Shown: positions 43,728 through 52,420, counted from the first letter of the stretch. The stretch: DNA of 64,000 nt from DATFFO01 sp963744905 (GCA_963744905.1 CAVUUV010000007.1:1-64000), one strand, 5' to 3'. Made by a program: numbers and translations. Notes: generated from the letters alone by a model not told the origin.

Positions 43728-44312
43728 TCAGGCCGCCTGGCCCTCCGAGATGCCGCGGACCCTTCCCGGCCTACGTCCGCCGTTGGCGCTCTTCGAGGTG
43801 ATTGCCCGGTAGACGGTGGCAAAGGAGACGATCAGGATGAGGCTCACCGCCACGATACGGTACCCGGGCAGGCCCGAATCACTCCCGGCGACAGCCCCGT
43901 GGATGGCCGCCGCCCAGAACACCACATACGAGGTGAGGTGGATTCGGTGCCACCACTTGCGGGGTAAGCGACGCATCATCAGCGAGGTGATCTGAACCGC
44001 CGCCAGCAGCCAGAAGGCGACGATACCCCACGCCACCGCCACCGGGTGCCAGGTTGCCACCCCCGGCACCAGGAGGGCGGCAGGGGAGAACTGCACGTAG
44101 GAGTCGGCGGCGATGGCCACGATGTGGACACCGACGGTGAGAACGGAGAGGCCACCCAGCCAGCGATGCAGATCGAGCAGCCAGGCGGGCCGGCGTCTGC
44201 TCTGCAGGATCCGTGACGACAGGAACAGTCCCCACAGCACGCTGGCAGACACCATCACCAGGGCGGTGATGCCGGTTGAGCGGGCCAGGAACCACCAGAA
44301 CTGGCCGTTCAT
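43728..44312 (-). CDS. Ferric-reductase-like transmembrane protein
   Basis: The 194-residue protein has about six membrane helices and the heme-b histidines of the ferric-reductase-like/MsrQ family: LLDLHRWLGGLSVLTVGVHI and KWWHRIHLTSYVVFWAAAIH. It probably carries electrons across the membrane. It overlaps apbE by four bases (ATGA) and is the last gene of a four-gene operon, so it likely works with a flavin protein matured by ApbE. A cytoplasmic NAD(P)H flavodoxin-reductase domain is absent. Confidence 0.85.
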   Translation of the reverse strand: MNGQFWWFLARSTGITALVMVSASVLWGLFLSSRILQSRRRPAWLLDLHRWLGGLSVLTVGVHIVAIAADSYVQFSPAALLVPGVATWHPVAVAWGIVAFWLLAAVQITSLMMRRLPRKWWHRIHLTSYVVFWAAAIHGAVAGSDSGLPGYRIVAVSLILIVSFATVYRAITSKSANGGRRPGRVRGISEGQAA

Positions 44313-45211
44313 GAGGCCTGCTCGATAAGGGCGGGCGTGAGCAGGACGGCTCCGGAGGTGGTGCCGATGATGGCGTCCACTCCGGCTGCCACCAGCATCT
44401 CGTAGGCGCCGCCGGCGCCGACGATCACCGCCGCCGTGGCCCACGCCTCGGCGTCGGCGGCCATGTCGGAGATCGTTGTCACCGACGCCACGTCGGTTTC
44501 GGCGGGTGACCCGGTGCGGGGGTCGATGGTGTGATGGCGTGTCACGCCATCCTTCTCCCAGGTTCGGGTGCGGGTGCTGGAGGTGGCGATGCCACCGGCG
44601 ACCATGGAGAGGGTGAGCGAGGTGAGCTCGGGGTTGACGGGGTGCTCCACGTCGATGTGCCAGGGAGGGTTGGCCAGTCCGGCCATGCTGAGGTCGCCGC
44701 CGACGTTGACGAAGGCGGCATCGGCCCCGGCCCGGATCAGATCCTCGGACACCATGTCCGCCGCCAGTCCTTTTCCGACACAGCCTGGATCCACGCTCAG
44801 GACACCGTCGAGGCGTGCCCTGCCGGCGGGGTCGATTTCGAGGCTGGCGAGGCCGCCTCCGGACAACCGACCACCGGGAAGGTCTGTGACACGGCCGGAA
44901 TCGTCGATGCTGGCCGTGTATCCGGCTTCCATCAGGGATGGCAGCACAGTCGGGTCCACCAGGCCGCCGGTGATCCTCCAGGAGCGTCGCATCGCCTCGA
45001 GCAGGGTCGTCGTCGACGGTTCCACATCGACCCATTCGCCGTTGGCGTGGTTGAGTCGGTCGATGTCGCTCCCGGCGATGAACCGGCTCCATTTCTGCTC
45101 CAGGAAGTCCAGTTGGGCCAGGGCTCGTTCGGCCAGGTCAGGCGGTCCTCCGGCCACCGCCACGTGCACCTCCGACGCCATCGCCCGGTGCCGTGCCTCA
45201 ACGACTGCCAT
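44309..45211 (-). CDS. apbE: FAD:protein FMN transferase
   Basis: The 300-residue ApbE protein has FLEQKWSRFIAGSDIDRLNH, GGLVDPTVLPSLMEAGY, VDPGCVGKGLAADMVSEDLI, AFVNVGGDLS and a late magnesium/FAD region with HHTIDPRTGSPAETDVASVT and DAEAWATAAVIVGA. It attaches FMN to Thr in an extracytoplasmic redox protein. No lipoprotein signal is visible from this start, so it may act in the cytoplasm or the start may be incomplete. It overlaps both neighbouring genes. Confidence 0.93.
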   Translation of the reverse strand: MAVVEARHRAMASEVHVAVAGGPPDLAERALAQLDFLEQKWSRFIAGSDIDRLNHANGEWVDVEPSTTTLLEAMRRSWRITGGLVDPTVLPSLMEAGYTASIDDSGRVTDLPGGRLSGGGLASLEIDPAGRARLDGVLSVDPGCVGKGLAADMVSEDLIRAGADAAFVNVGGDLSMAGLANPPWHIDVEHPVNPELTSLTLSMVAGGIATSSTRTRTWEKDGVTRHHTIDPRTGSPAETDVASVTTISDMAADAEAWATAAVIVGAGGAYEMLVAAGVDAIIGTTSGAVLLTPALIEQAS

Positions 45212-45695
45212 TGGTCCGGCTCACGGCGGCGGGAGGGTTGGCGGGCTGCACCTGGACCACTCGGGTCTCTACCTGGCGACGGGCGGTGAGCGCGACCGGC
45301 CCCTGAGTGGTCGACGGAGCGGCGGGGGCGCTGGTGGACGGAGCGGCGGTCGTCTGGGGAGCCTGGGTCGTCTGGGGAAGGGTGGTGGCAGGCTGATTCG
45401 TCGTGGCCGCTACCGGCGCCTCAACCCCCTGGGCAACGGGAGAGGAGGCGGCGCCGGTAGCGGCCAAGCCGGCGATCAGGCCAAGCGTAAGCCCGCCGGC
45501 CAGTCCGGTGGCGGCGGCCCGGGAATTGCGGGCGGGATGGGACTTGCGCCGAGGAGCCGAGCGGTCGGTCCCGGAGGCGGGCTGGACGAGGGTCGGCTCG
45601 GAGGGGCTCCCGGTGCCAGGCTGACGACGCTGCCGGAGCGCCTCCAGCCGGGCCGCCCTCTCCTCGGGGGTGAGGGGCTTTCTCTCAGTCGTCAT
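45198..45695 (-). CDS. Single-pass membrane protein with Pro/Thr-rich exterior
   Basis: The 165-residue protein has a charged cytoplasmic N-terminus (LTPEERAARLEALRQRRQPG), a basic patch, one membrane segment (AAATGLAGGLTLGLIAGLA) and a long Pro/Thr/Ala/Gln exterior (TTLPQTTQAPQTTAAPSTS). It ends RRQVETRVVQVQPAN and then a short tail. No cofactor motif is visible. It overlaps apbE by 14 bases and the next gene by 11 bases, so it belongs to the same operon. The role is unknown; a membrane tether or electron-carrier partner is possible. Confidence 0.8.
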   Translation of the reverse strand: MTTERKPLTPEERAARLEALRQRRQPGTGSPSEPTLVQPASGTDRSAPRRKSHPARNSRAAATGLAGGLTLGLIAGLAATGAASSPVAQGVEAPVAATTNQPATTLPQTTQAPQTTAAPSTSAPAAPSTTQGPVALTARRQVETRVVQVQPANPPAAVSRTNGSR

Positions 45696-46263
45696 CCCCA
45701 CGCCCTTCGTGCTCGCCAGAGTCGTCCTCGTGCTCGCCCTCATAGGTGCTGGTTGCGGCGGGAGGGGCCACACTGGGCGAGTTCGTGGCGGGTTCGGTGA
45801 CGATCTGGACGATCGGCTCCACCACGTCGACTCGCAGCTGGCCCTGATCGTCGGGCTCGGCGGTGAAGGTGTATGTGGTGGTGCCGTCGGTGAAGCTGAT
45901 GGCCACGCCATCGGGAGCGAGAGCGTCGATGGTCGATGACCATCCCTGTGCCGGCTGGGTGGCAGCGTCGATGACCCCGGTCTGGTCCCAGGTGACGCTG
46001 ACGGTGCCAGCGTCTTCGACCTGATACTGGCTCTGGTTGGGCTGCGCCTGTGTGGTCTGGGTTGTCTGCGTGCTCGAGGTCGTCGGGGAGTCGTCGACCT
46101 GCTCGATCTGGGCTGCGGGCTGGGTGGTGGCGACGCTGAGCGCGCCGACGGCATCGCTCCCGGAGGCATTGAGGATGCCCAGGTTGGCCCCTATGGCGAC
46201 GGAGCCGGCCGCCAGGACACCCACTACCGAGGCGGCGGTGATGAGTCCTGTCCGGTGCTTCAT
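45685..46263 (-). CDS. Exported protein with acidic tail, unknown (first gene of apbE operon)
   Basis: The 192-residue protein has a signal or anchor (LITAASVVGVLAAGSVAIGA), a Gln/Thr/Ser-rich linker (TTSSTQTTQTTQAQPNQSQ), a beta-rich segment (AGTVSVTWDQTGVIDAATQP, GVAISFTDGTTTYTFTAEPD, then LRVDVVEPIVQIV) and an acidic tail ending GEHEDDSGEHEGRGDDD. No FMN-binding domain or clear SGAT flavinylation motif is seen. ATG 46263 has AAAGGGA upstream. The His/Asp/Glu tail could bind metal. Confidence 0.8.
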   Translation of the reverse strand: MKHRTGLITAASVVGVLAAGSVAIGANLGILNASGSDAVGALSVATTQPAAQIEQVDDSPTTSSTQTTQTTQAQPNQSQYQVEDAGTVSVTWDQTGVIDAATQPAQGWSSTIDALAPDGVAISFTDGTTTYTFTAEPDDQGQLRVDVVEPIVQIVTEPATNSPSVAPPAATSTYEGEHEDDSGEHEGRGDDD

Positions 46264-46392
46264 TGGTGTCCCTTTCGAGGTGGGCTTGGCGGTTGACAAC
46301 CTACGGGAAGGGGGGAAAGAGGAAGTGAAGCCAGATCCAAGATTCGGTAAAGAAAATACGACTACTCCGGCCCCGGATGGCAAGCTGTTCGC

Positions 46393-47058
46393 ATGCGACT
46401 TCTGGTGGTCGAGGACGATCAGACAATCTCGGACCCTCTCTGCCGGGGCCTGGAGAGGGAGGGGTTTGACGTCTCGCTGGCCGAGACCGGCGCAGCCGCA
46501 CTGGAGGCAGATCCGGGCGATCTGGTCCTGCTGGATCTGGGCCTGCCCGACCTGGATGGCCAGACGGTGGCCCGGAGGCTCCGCGAGCGATCCGATGTCC
46601 CGATCATCGTGGTCACGGCGCGCGGCGACGAGATCGATCGCGTCACTCTGCTGGAGATCGGAGCCGACGATTATGTGGTCAAGCCGTTCGGATATCGGGA
46701 GCTGGTAGCCAGGATCCGGGCGGTGCTGCGTCGGGCCGCCGCCTCGCCTATAACCACCACCACCCAGGAGCTGGGACCGGTAACCATCGACCGCCGTACC
46801 CGGATGGTCACGTTCAACGATGAGGCAGTCTCGCTCACCCCCAAGGAGTACGACCTGCTTGTGTTCCTGGCCAGCGATCCGGGGGCGGTGTTCTCCAGGG
46901 AGCGGATCCTCGAATCGGTCTGGGACGAGCACTGGTGGGGGTCCACCAAGACCCTCGATGTCCACGTGGCCTCACTCAGACGCAAGCTCGGCGCCGACCT
47001 GATCGAAACGATTCGTGGAGTCGGCTTCAGGGTGGCAGCAGAGTCGGCGACGCCGTGA
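46393..47058 (+). CDS. OmpR-family response regulator
   Basis: The 221-residue protein has a receiver domain (VVEDDQTISDPL acidic pair, phospho-acceptor Asp48 in LVLLDLGLPDLDG, Thr in IIVVTARG, Lys in VVKPFGYREL) and a winged-helix DNA-binding domain (LTPKEYDLLVFLASDPGAVF, VHVASLRRKLGADLIETIRG). Its stop overlaps the kinase GTG. It is divergent from the ApbE operon across 129 bases, so it is a good candidate to control that operon. Confidence 0.95.
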   Translation: MRLLVVEDDQTISDPLCRGLEREGFDVSLAETGAAALEADPGDLVLLDLGLPDLDGQTVARRLRERSDVPIIVVTARGDEIDRVTLLEIGADDYVVKPFGYRELVARIRAVLRRAAASPITTTTQELGPVTIDRRTRMVTFNDEAVSLTPKEYDLLVFLASDPGAVFSRERILESVWDEHWWGSTKTLDVHVASLRRKLGADLIETIRGVGFRVAAESATP

Positions 47059-48497
47059 ACCGGCGCATTCTGATCAGCTATCTGACGCTGGCCCTGTTCG
47101 TCATTCTGGTGCTCGAGATACCCCTCGCTTTCTTCTTCGCGGCGCGGGAACGGGACCGCTTCACCAATGCCGTCGCCTCGGACGCCTCGGTCCTGGCCAC
47201 CACCTATGAGGACGTGCTCGACTCCGGAGCGCCTCTCCGCCCGGCCGCCGCCGAGGAATATCGGGCTCGTACCGGGGCGCGTGTCGTCCTGGTGGATACG
47301 AACGGAATATCGCTGCTCGATACGGACGCGCCGGTAGATCGGGACTTCTCGACCCGTCCCGAAATCGCTACGGCACTCACCGGGGTGAGGGATCAGGGCA
47401 CCAGGCACTCCGACACGCTGGGGATCGACTTCCTCTTTGTGGCGGTGCCGGTGGCTTCAGGGGGCGTGGTCCATGGGGCTCTTCGGTTGACCCTGCCCAT
47501 CACGCAGGTGGAAGGCCGCATCCACCAGTTCTGGTGGGGCCTGGCGGCGGTGGCGGGGGTGATCCTGGTGGCCGTGGCGGCCGTTGGCTCCACCCTGGCC
47601 CGTTCCGTCTCGAGGCCACTCCGTGAGCTGGAGGAGGCGGCGCACTCGTTTGCCAGCGGCGACCTGAAGGCCAAGCCCGCCCCCCGCTATGCCCCTCCGG
47701 AGGTGGCCGAGCTGGCCGAGACCCTCAACGGGATGGCGCGGCGATTGGGCGAGATGCTCCATGCCCAACGGGCCTTCGTCGCCGACGCCTCACATCAGCT
47801 CCGCACCCCGCTCACCGCCTTACGGCTCCGGCTGGAGAACCTGGCCGAGGCCGGCGTCGACGCCGACCAGAGGGCGGAGATCACGGCGGCGATCGAGGAG
47901 ACAGAGCGCCTGGGTGAACTCGTCGGCCAGTTGCTGCGGCTGGCCCGGACCGACCTGCAACCCGACCGCGAGCCGGTAGACGTGGAGGAGGTGGTTCGGG
48001 GTCGGGTCGACATCTGGTCAGCCGTGGCCGCCGAGTCGTCGGTGACCTTGCGCTCCACCCCCCACGATCCCCTATCTCCCAGGCTGTTGATCCCCGGAGC
48101 GATCGATCAGATCCTGGACAACCTCATCGACAACGCCATCACGGCAACCCCGCCCGGAGGCACGGTCGAGGTCTCGCTCGCGTCGGGCGGGGGGAAGGTG
48201 ATGCTGTCCGTTGCCGATACGGGTTCGGGGCTCTCGGACGAGGACAAGCGCCGAGCGGTGGACAGGTTCTGGAGAGGCAACACGTCCTCGACCGGCAGCG
48301 GGCTCGGGTTGTCCATCGTCAAGGCGATCGTCGACGCCCATGGCGGTTCCATCACCCTGCGAGACGCTCCCGAAAGGGGGCTGGTGGTGCAGGTGGCCCT
48401 GCCCGCCCCGGCCACACCTGCATCGGCCACGTCCGGCCTGCAGCCCACAGCGGAGATCCACCGGGTGCACCAGACCCGCCAGGATCGTCCCGTCTGA
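47055..48497 (+). CDS. Sensor histidine kinase
   Basis: The 480-residue partner of the preceding regulator starts at GTG 47055, overlapping its stop (GTGA). It has a membrane segment (about 5-28), an extracytoplasmic sensor of about 130 residues (TTYEDVLDSGAPLRPAAAEE), a second segment (about 158-180), HAMP, HisKA with DASHQLRTPLTAL (His247) and HATPase with NLIDNAITATPPGG, DTGSGLS and GSGLGLSIV. The tail after residue 450 is Pro/Thr-rich and unstructured. The stop abuts 57-bp element copy 4. Confidence 0.94.
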   Translation: MNRRILISYLTLALFVILVLEIPLAFFFAARERDRFTNAVASDASVLATTYEDVLDSGAPLRPAAAEEYRARTGARVVLVDTNGISLLDTDAPVDRDFSTRPEIATALTGVRDQGTRHSDTLGIDFLFVAVPVASGGVVHGALRLTLPITQVEGRIHQFWWGLAAVAGVILVAVAAVGSTLARSVSRPLRELEEAAHSFASGDLKAKPAPRYAPPEVAELAETLNGMARRLGEMLHAQRAFVADASHQLRTPLTALRLRLENLAEAGVDADQRAEITAAIEETERLGELVGQLLRLARTDLQPDREPVDVEEVVRGRVDIWSAVAAESSVTLRSTPHDPLSPRLLIPGAIDQILDNLIDNAITATPPGGTVEVSLASGGGKVMLSVADTGSGLSDEDKRRAVDRFWRGNTSSTGSGLGLSIVKAIVDAHGGSITLRDAPERGLVVQVALPAPATPASATSGLQPTAEIHRVHQTRQDRPV

Positions 48498-48552
48498 GAT
48501 TCTCCCCTACAAAACGCGTCCCCTGAGGGCCCGATTTGCTGATAAAAACACG
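48496..48552. repeat. 57-bp palindromic element, copy 4 (diverged)
   Basis: Same orientation as copy 2: TTCTCCCCTACAAAACG, CCCTGAGGGC, GATTTGCTGATAAAAACACG. The terminal CGCG boxes are altered. It overlaps the kinase stop by two bases and ends four bases before the next start codon. Confidence 0.85.
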
Positions 48553-48555
48553 TAT

Positions 48556-49135
48556 GTGCGCAGGTCGGTGATCTTGGTGGTGGGGGCGGCGGTAGTGGTG
48601 GCGGGGGTGATCGGGGGGGTGGTGTGGGCCAACAGCGGGGGTGGGCCGGTTCTCCGCTTGAGCCAGCAGTTTCCGCCGGAGGCAATGACGATCATCGAGG
48701 ACTCCTGGTCGGATTTCGTTGCCGCCTTCCCCAACCAGCGGGGCTGCCTGGGCGACGTCGACCTGGTGGCAGTCAGCGACCTCCCCGACGGGGACGCCTC
48801 CTACGACTTCGCCGACCACCTGATACGTGTCCTCGTGCCCACCTCACCCCGCCGATTTCCCGAATCCCTGGTGCACGAGTTCGGCCATCACCTCGAAGCC
48901 TCCTGCCCGGTGGTGGACGAGATCGGGGCCAGGTTCATGGCCCTGCAGGGGTTTCCGCCTGACCAGGATTGGTACCGGGGAGAGGTGTGGTTCAGCACCC
49001 CTTCCGAGCACTTCGCCGAGACCGTGGTAGCAGGTAGTGCGGGGCGAGCGAATCATCCACGCCCGCGACATCGCACTGTCCCCGGCCGCAGTCGATCTGG
49101 TCAGGCAATGGGGAGGGACGCCCGCCAACGACTAG
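48556..49135 (+). pseudogene. Secreted zincin-like metalloprotease-fold protein, frameshifted near the end
   Basis: From GTG 48556 a membrane segment (VILVVGAAVVVAGVIGGVVW) is followed by an exterior domain of about 120 residues with RFPESLVHEFGHHLEASCPV and, further on, WFSTPSEHFAETVV. The HEFGHH motif plus a downstream Glu fits a zinc protease-like fold. At about 49031 the frame must shift to read VVRGERIIHARDIALSPAAV, then DLVRQWGGTPAND to a stop at 49133-49135. Joined length is about 192 residues. The gene lies between the two-component system and the TRAP genes, with no shared operon evidence. Confidence 0.8.
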
Positions 49136-49184
49136 GCCGGTTTGGCCGCCTCGAGCCATTCAGGTCGGGTAGGGTGCCCGGGCG

Positions 49185-49793
49185 ATGGCCACCGACACTC
49201 CAAGGGACGGACGCCAGAGGGACGAGTCGGGAGCTCCGCTCGATCATGGCTGGTTCATCAACGGAATCGAGGCCCTGTCCGAGTTCTTCGGCAAGGTCTC
49301 GGTGTGGCTGGTCGTCCCCACGATCCTGATGGGCTTCGTCAACGTGGTCCTGCGGCGAGTGGGCGCCTCGGTCCATCAGCAGCTGACCAGCAATGCCCTT
49401 ATCGAAGGTCAGTGGTACCTCTACTCGTTGATCTTCCTCCTGGCTTTCGCCTACATCCTCAAGAACCAGGTAAATGTCCGGGTCGACTTCTGGTTCGCCA
49501 ACCGCAGCGAGAAGACCAAGGCCCTGATCGACTTCGTGGGCCACCTGATCGGGCTGATTCCCTTCTGTGTCATCGGCATCTGGGTCTCGATCAACCCGAT
49601 CGTCTTCTCCTGGAAGATCAAGGAGGGATCTCCCGACCCGAGCGGGTTGCCCCGCTATCCGATCAAGACCGTGATCCTGGTGGCCTTCGTCCTGCTTTCG
49701 CTGCAGACGCTGGCCGAGATGATCAAGCTGGTCCGGGTCCTGAGGGGCAAGGAGCACTACGACGTGTCCAAGGCTCCGGTGCGGGTCGAATGA
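49185..49793 (+). CDS. dctQ: TRAP transporter small permease
   Basis: The 202-residue DctQ protein has four membrane segments. Typical features are SVWLVVPTILMGFVNVVLRR and LIEGQWYLYSLIFLLAFAYI, then LKNQVNVRVDFW (the conserved polar loop). The long N-terminus is charged. The final segment is ILVAFVLLSLQTLAEMIKLV. It partners DctM 16 bases downstream. Confidence 0.93.
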   Translation: MATDTPRDGRQRDESGAPLDHGWFINGIEALSEFFGKVSVWLVVPTILMGFVNVVLRRVGASVHQQLTSNALIEGQWYLYSLIFLLAFAYILKNQVNVRVDFWFANRSEKTKALIDFVGHLIGLIPFCVIGIWVSINPIVFSWKIKEGSPDPSGLPRYPIKTVILVAFVLLSLQTLAEMIKLVRVLRGKEHYDVSKAPVRVE

Positions 49794-49809
49794 TCGTGAG
49801 GAGGATCTG

Positions 49810-51168
49810 ATGGGGGCGGAGTGGCTGGCGATCATCATGTTCCTCGTCTTCATGGTCGTGATCATGCTGGGCTACCCGGTGGCGTTCTCGTTCGCCGGCA
49901 CCGCATTCGTGTTCTTCGTCCTGGGCTATTTCACCGGCGCCCTCGACCCGTCCATCTTGAACGGGCTGTTCAACAAGTGGTTCGCCAGTTCGATGGCCAA
50001 CTTCACCTTCCTGGCCATCCCCTTTTTCGTGTTCATGGGGGCGGTATTCGAGAAGTCGGGTCTGGCCGAGCGACTACTCACCTCGATCGGCATGCTGATG
50101 GGCCCCATCAAGGGCGGCATGGCCATCGCAGTGGTATTCGTCGGCACCTTGCTCGCCGCCGCCACGGGAGTAGTGGCGGCCACGGTGATCGTCATGGGCA
50201 TCCTCTCCCTGCCGGTCATGGTGCGCTACAACTACGACCACAAGCTGGCCACCGGCGTGATCATCGCCTCGGGCACCCTGGCCCAGCTCATCCCTCCCAG
50301 CCTGGTGCTGATCGTGCTGGCCACCTTCCTGCCGGTTTCGGTAGGCCAGCTCTTCGCCGGTGCCCTGATCCCCGGGATCATGTTGGCGATTCTCTACGCC
50401 GCCTATGCGGTCATCATCGCCTACCTGCGGCCCGGCACCGCCCCACCGATTCCCAAGGAAGAGCGCACACTCTCGGGAGCGGCGCTGGCCAAGGAGGCGG
50501 TCGTCTCCATCGTCCCCTCGCTGGCTTTGATCTTCGCCGTGCTGGGTTCGATCTTCTTCGGGCTGGCCACCGCCTCCGAGGCGGGATCGGTCGGTGCCCT
50601 GGGGGCGGTCCTGCTGGCGATCGGCTATCGCAACTTCTCCTGGAAGATGATCAAGGAAGCCGCCGTCGCCACGACTCAGATCACTGCCCTGGTGCTCCAG
50701 ATCCTGTTCTGCTCCACCTTCTTCGCCCTCCTCTTCGACCGCCTCGGCGGCCAGGATCTGATCACGGGCTGGTTGCTCAACCTCCCCGGCGGCAAGTGGG
50801 GGTTCATCGTCGCCGCCAACGTGATCGTGTTCCTCCTGGGCATCAATCTCGAGTTCCTGGAGATCTCTTTCATCGTCATGCCCCTGTTCGTGCCCGCCGC
50901 CCAGGCCCTGGGGGTGGACCTGGTCTGGTTCACGGTGATGATGGCGATCAACCTCAACATGGCCTTCATCTCGCCTCCGGTCGGGTTCTCGCTCTTCTAC
51001 CTCCAGTCGGTGGCCCCACCGGAGATCAAGACCAAGGAGATACACCTGGGCGCTTTCCCCTTCATGGCCTTACAGGGTGTGGGGCTGATCCTGGTGGCTT
51101 TGATCCCGGCCAGCGTCACCTGGATGGTGCATCTGGCCGGACTGGGCGGGGGTCTGGGCGTCGGCTAG
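49810..51168 (+). CDS. dctM: TRAP transporter large permease
   Basis: The 452-residue DctM protein has about 12 membrane segments. Conserved loops are FTFLAIPFFVFMGAVFEKSG, GVVAATVIVMGILSLPVM, SGTLAQLIPPSLVLIVLATF and, late in the protein, INLNMAFISPPVGFSLFYLQ. It moves organic acid with a sodium gradient, in complex with DctQ. GAGGAGG lies six bases before ATG 49810. The binding protein is encoded convergently downstream. Confidence 0.96.
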   Translation: MGAEWLAIIMFLVFMVVIMLGYPVAFSFAGTAFVFFVLGYFTGALDPSILNGLFNKWFASSMANFTFLAIPFFVFMGAVFEKSGLAERLLTSIGMLMGPIKGGMAIAVVFVGTLLAAATGVVAATVIVMGILSLPVMVRYNYDHKLATGVIIASGTLAQLIPPSLVLIVLATFLPVSVGQLFAGALIPGIMLAILYAAYAVIIAYLRPGTAPPIPKEERTLSGAALAKEAVVSIVPSLALIFAVLGSIFFGLATASEAGSVGALGAVLLAIGYRNFSWKMIKEAAVATTQITALVLQILFCSTFFALLFDRLGGQDLITGWLLNLPGGKWGFIVAANVIVFLLGINLEFLEISFIVMPLFVPAAQALGVDLVWFTVMMAINLNMAFISPPVGFSLFYLQSVAPPEIKTKEIHLGAFPFMALQGVGLILVALIPASVTWMVHLAGLGGGLGVG

Positions 51169-51187
51169 ATCTGCCAACGACGTGAAG

Positions 51188-51214
51188 AAGGGCCCCCGGT
51201 GACCGGGGGCCCTT
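51188..51214. terminator. Bidirectional terminator between dctM and dctP
   Basis: A 12-bp stem AAGGGCCCCCGG / CCGGGGGCCCTT with loop TGA sits between the convergent stops of dctM (51168) and dctP (51233). Confidence 0.9.
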
Positions 51215-51232
51215 CGTCGTAGCTGTCTTTTC

Positions 51233-52420
51233 TCAGACCTGAGGCTGGTAGTTGATCATCCCGCCTTCGGCGATCTTGAACCAGGCATTGGCCGAATCAC
51301 GGAACGGCTTCCAGGCGTCGAAGACCGACTTGAAGTCGGGATCATCGGAAGCGTTCTGATCGTAGATCTCGAATGCCGCCGCCTCAGCCGCCTGCATCAC
51401 GTCGTCGGGGAACGGCAGGACCTGCACGTCCGATCCGTTCACCAGGTCGTTGAAGGCGACCGGGTTCTTGGCGTCGTAGGAGGCCATCATGTCCACATTG
51501 GCATGGGCCGCGGCGGACTTGACCACTTCCTGGTACTCCTCGGGGAGGGCGTTCCACTTGTCCAGGCCGATCTGTACTTCCAGGGTCGGGCCCGGCTCCC
51601 ACCATCCGGGGTAGTAGTAGTACTTGGCGACGGTCTGGAACTCGAGCTTGGTGTCGTCGTAGGGACCCACCCACTCGGCGGCGTCGATGGCACCGGTCTG
51701 CAGCGACTGGAAGATCTCTCCACCGGCGATCACCTGCACCGCGGCACCGAGCTTGTCCATCACCGACCCCCCCAGGCCGGGGATGCGGAAGCGGAGGCCC
51801 TGGATGTCGGCCAGGCTCTTGATCTCCTTGTTGAACCAGCCGCCCATCTGCACGCCCGTGTTCCCGGCCGGGAACTGGATCACGTTGAACTTGTCGGCGT
51901 AGAGCTGTTGGAGCATGTCCAGGCCGCCGCCGTAATAGAGCCAGGCGTTCTGCTGGCGGGCGGTGAGGCCGAAGGGCAACGCAGTTCCGAACGCCAACCA
52001 CTGCCCGAGACCCAGGTAGTAGTAGGAAGCGGTGTGCCCGGCGTCGACGGCCCCTTGCTGGACCGACTGGAGGACCTCCAGCGGAGGCACCAGCTCGCCC
52101 CCTGCCCGGGCGTCGATGGTGAAGCGGCCGTTGGTCATGGCGCTCACCCGGTCGGCGAACGTCGTGGCACCGCCGAAGATGGTGTCCAGGTTGGTGGGCC
52201 AGCTCGTAGCCAGGTTCCAGTTCACCTCGGGCAGATCCTCGGCCTGCAAGGCGGTGTCCAGGTCGGGATTGCCGGTGGTGGCGGCTCCGCCGGTGCCACC
52301 TGTTGTGCCGCCGGTGGTGGCCACCGTCCCTCCCTCGGTCTGGCAGGCGGCCAACAAGGCCGCACCTGCCAGCCCGGCAGCTCCGAAGCCTGCCGTTTTG
52401 AGAAATTCGCGCCGGTCCAT
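51233..52420 (-). CDS. dctP: TRAP transporter substrate-binding lipoprotein (2-oxoacid type)
   Basis: The 395-residue protein has a Tat signal (RREFLKTAGFGAAGLAGAAL) running into a lipobox (LLAACQTEGG). A DctP domain follows, resembling the TakP monocarboxylate 2-oxoacid-binding group: NWNLATSWPTNLDTIFGGA, FGTALPFGLTARQQNAWLYY and GNTGVQMGGWFNKEIKSLAD, with the ligand Arg in GLRFRIPGLGG. It delivers substrate to DctQM. It is encoded on the opposite strand from dctQM, with only a terminator between them, and is divergent from kynU. Confidence 0.94.
   Translation of the reverse strand: MDRREFLKTAGFGAAGLAGAALLAACQTEGGTVATTGGTTGGTGGAATTGNPDLDTALQAEDLPEVNWNLATSWPTNLDTIFGGATTFADRVSAMTNGRFTIDARAGGELVPPLEVLQSVQQGAVDAGHTASYYYLGLGQWLAFGTALPFGLTARQQNAWLYYGGGLDMLQQLYADKFNVIQFPAGNTGVQMGGWFNKEIKSLADIQGLRFRIPGLGGSVMDKLGAAVQVIAGGEIFQSLQTGAIDAAEWVGPYDDTKLEFQTVAKYYYYPGWWEPGPTLEVQIGLDKWNALPEEYQEVVKSAAAHANVDMMASYDAKNPVAFNDLVNGSDVQVLPFPDDVMQAAEAAAFEIYDQNASDDPDFKSVFDAWKPFRDSANAWFKIAEGGMINYQPQV

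Noticed and set aside
45198..46263. Covalent FMN attachment site in the two exported ApbE-operon proteins
   Set aside because: Ser/Thr-Ala-Thr-like words occur, but none fits the SGAT-type motif in a folded FMN-binding context.
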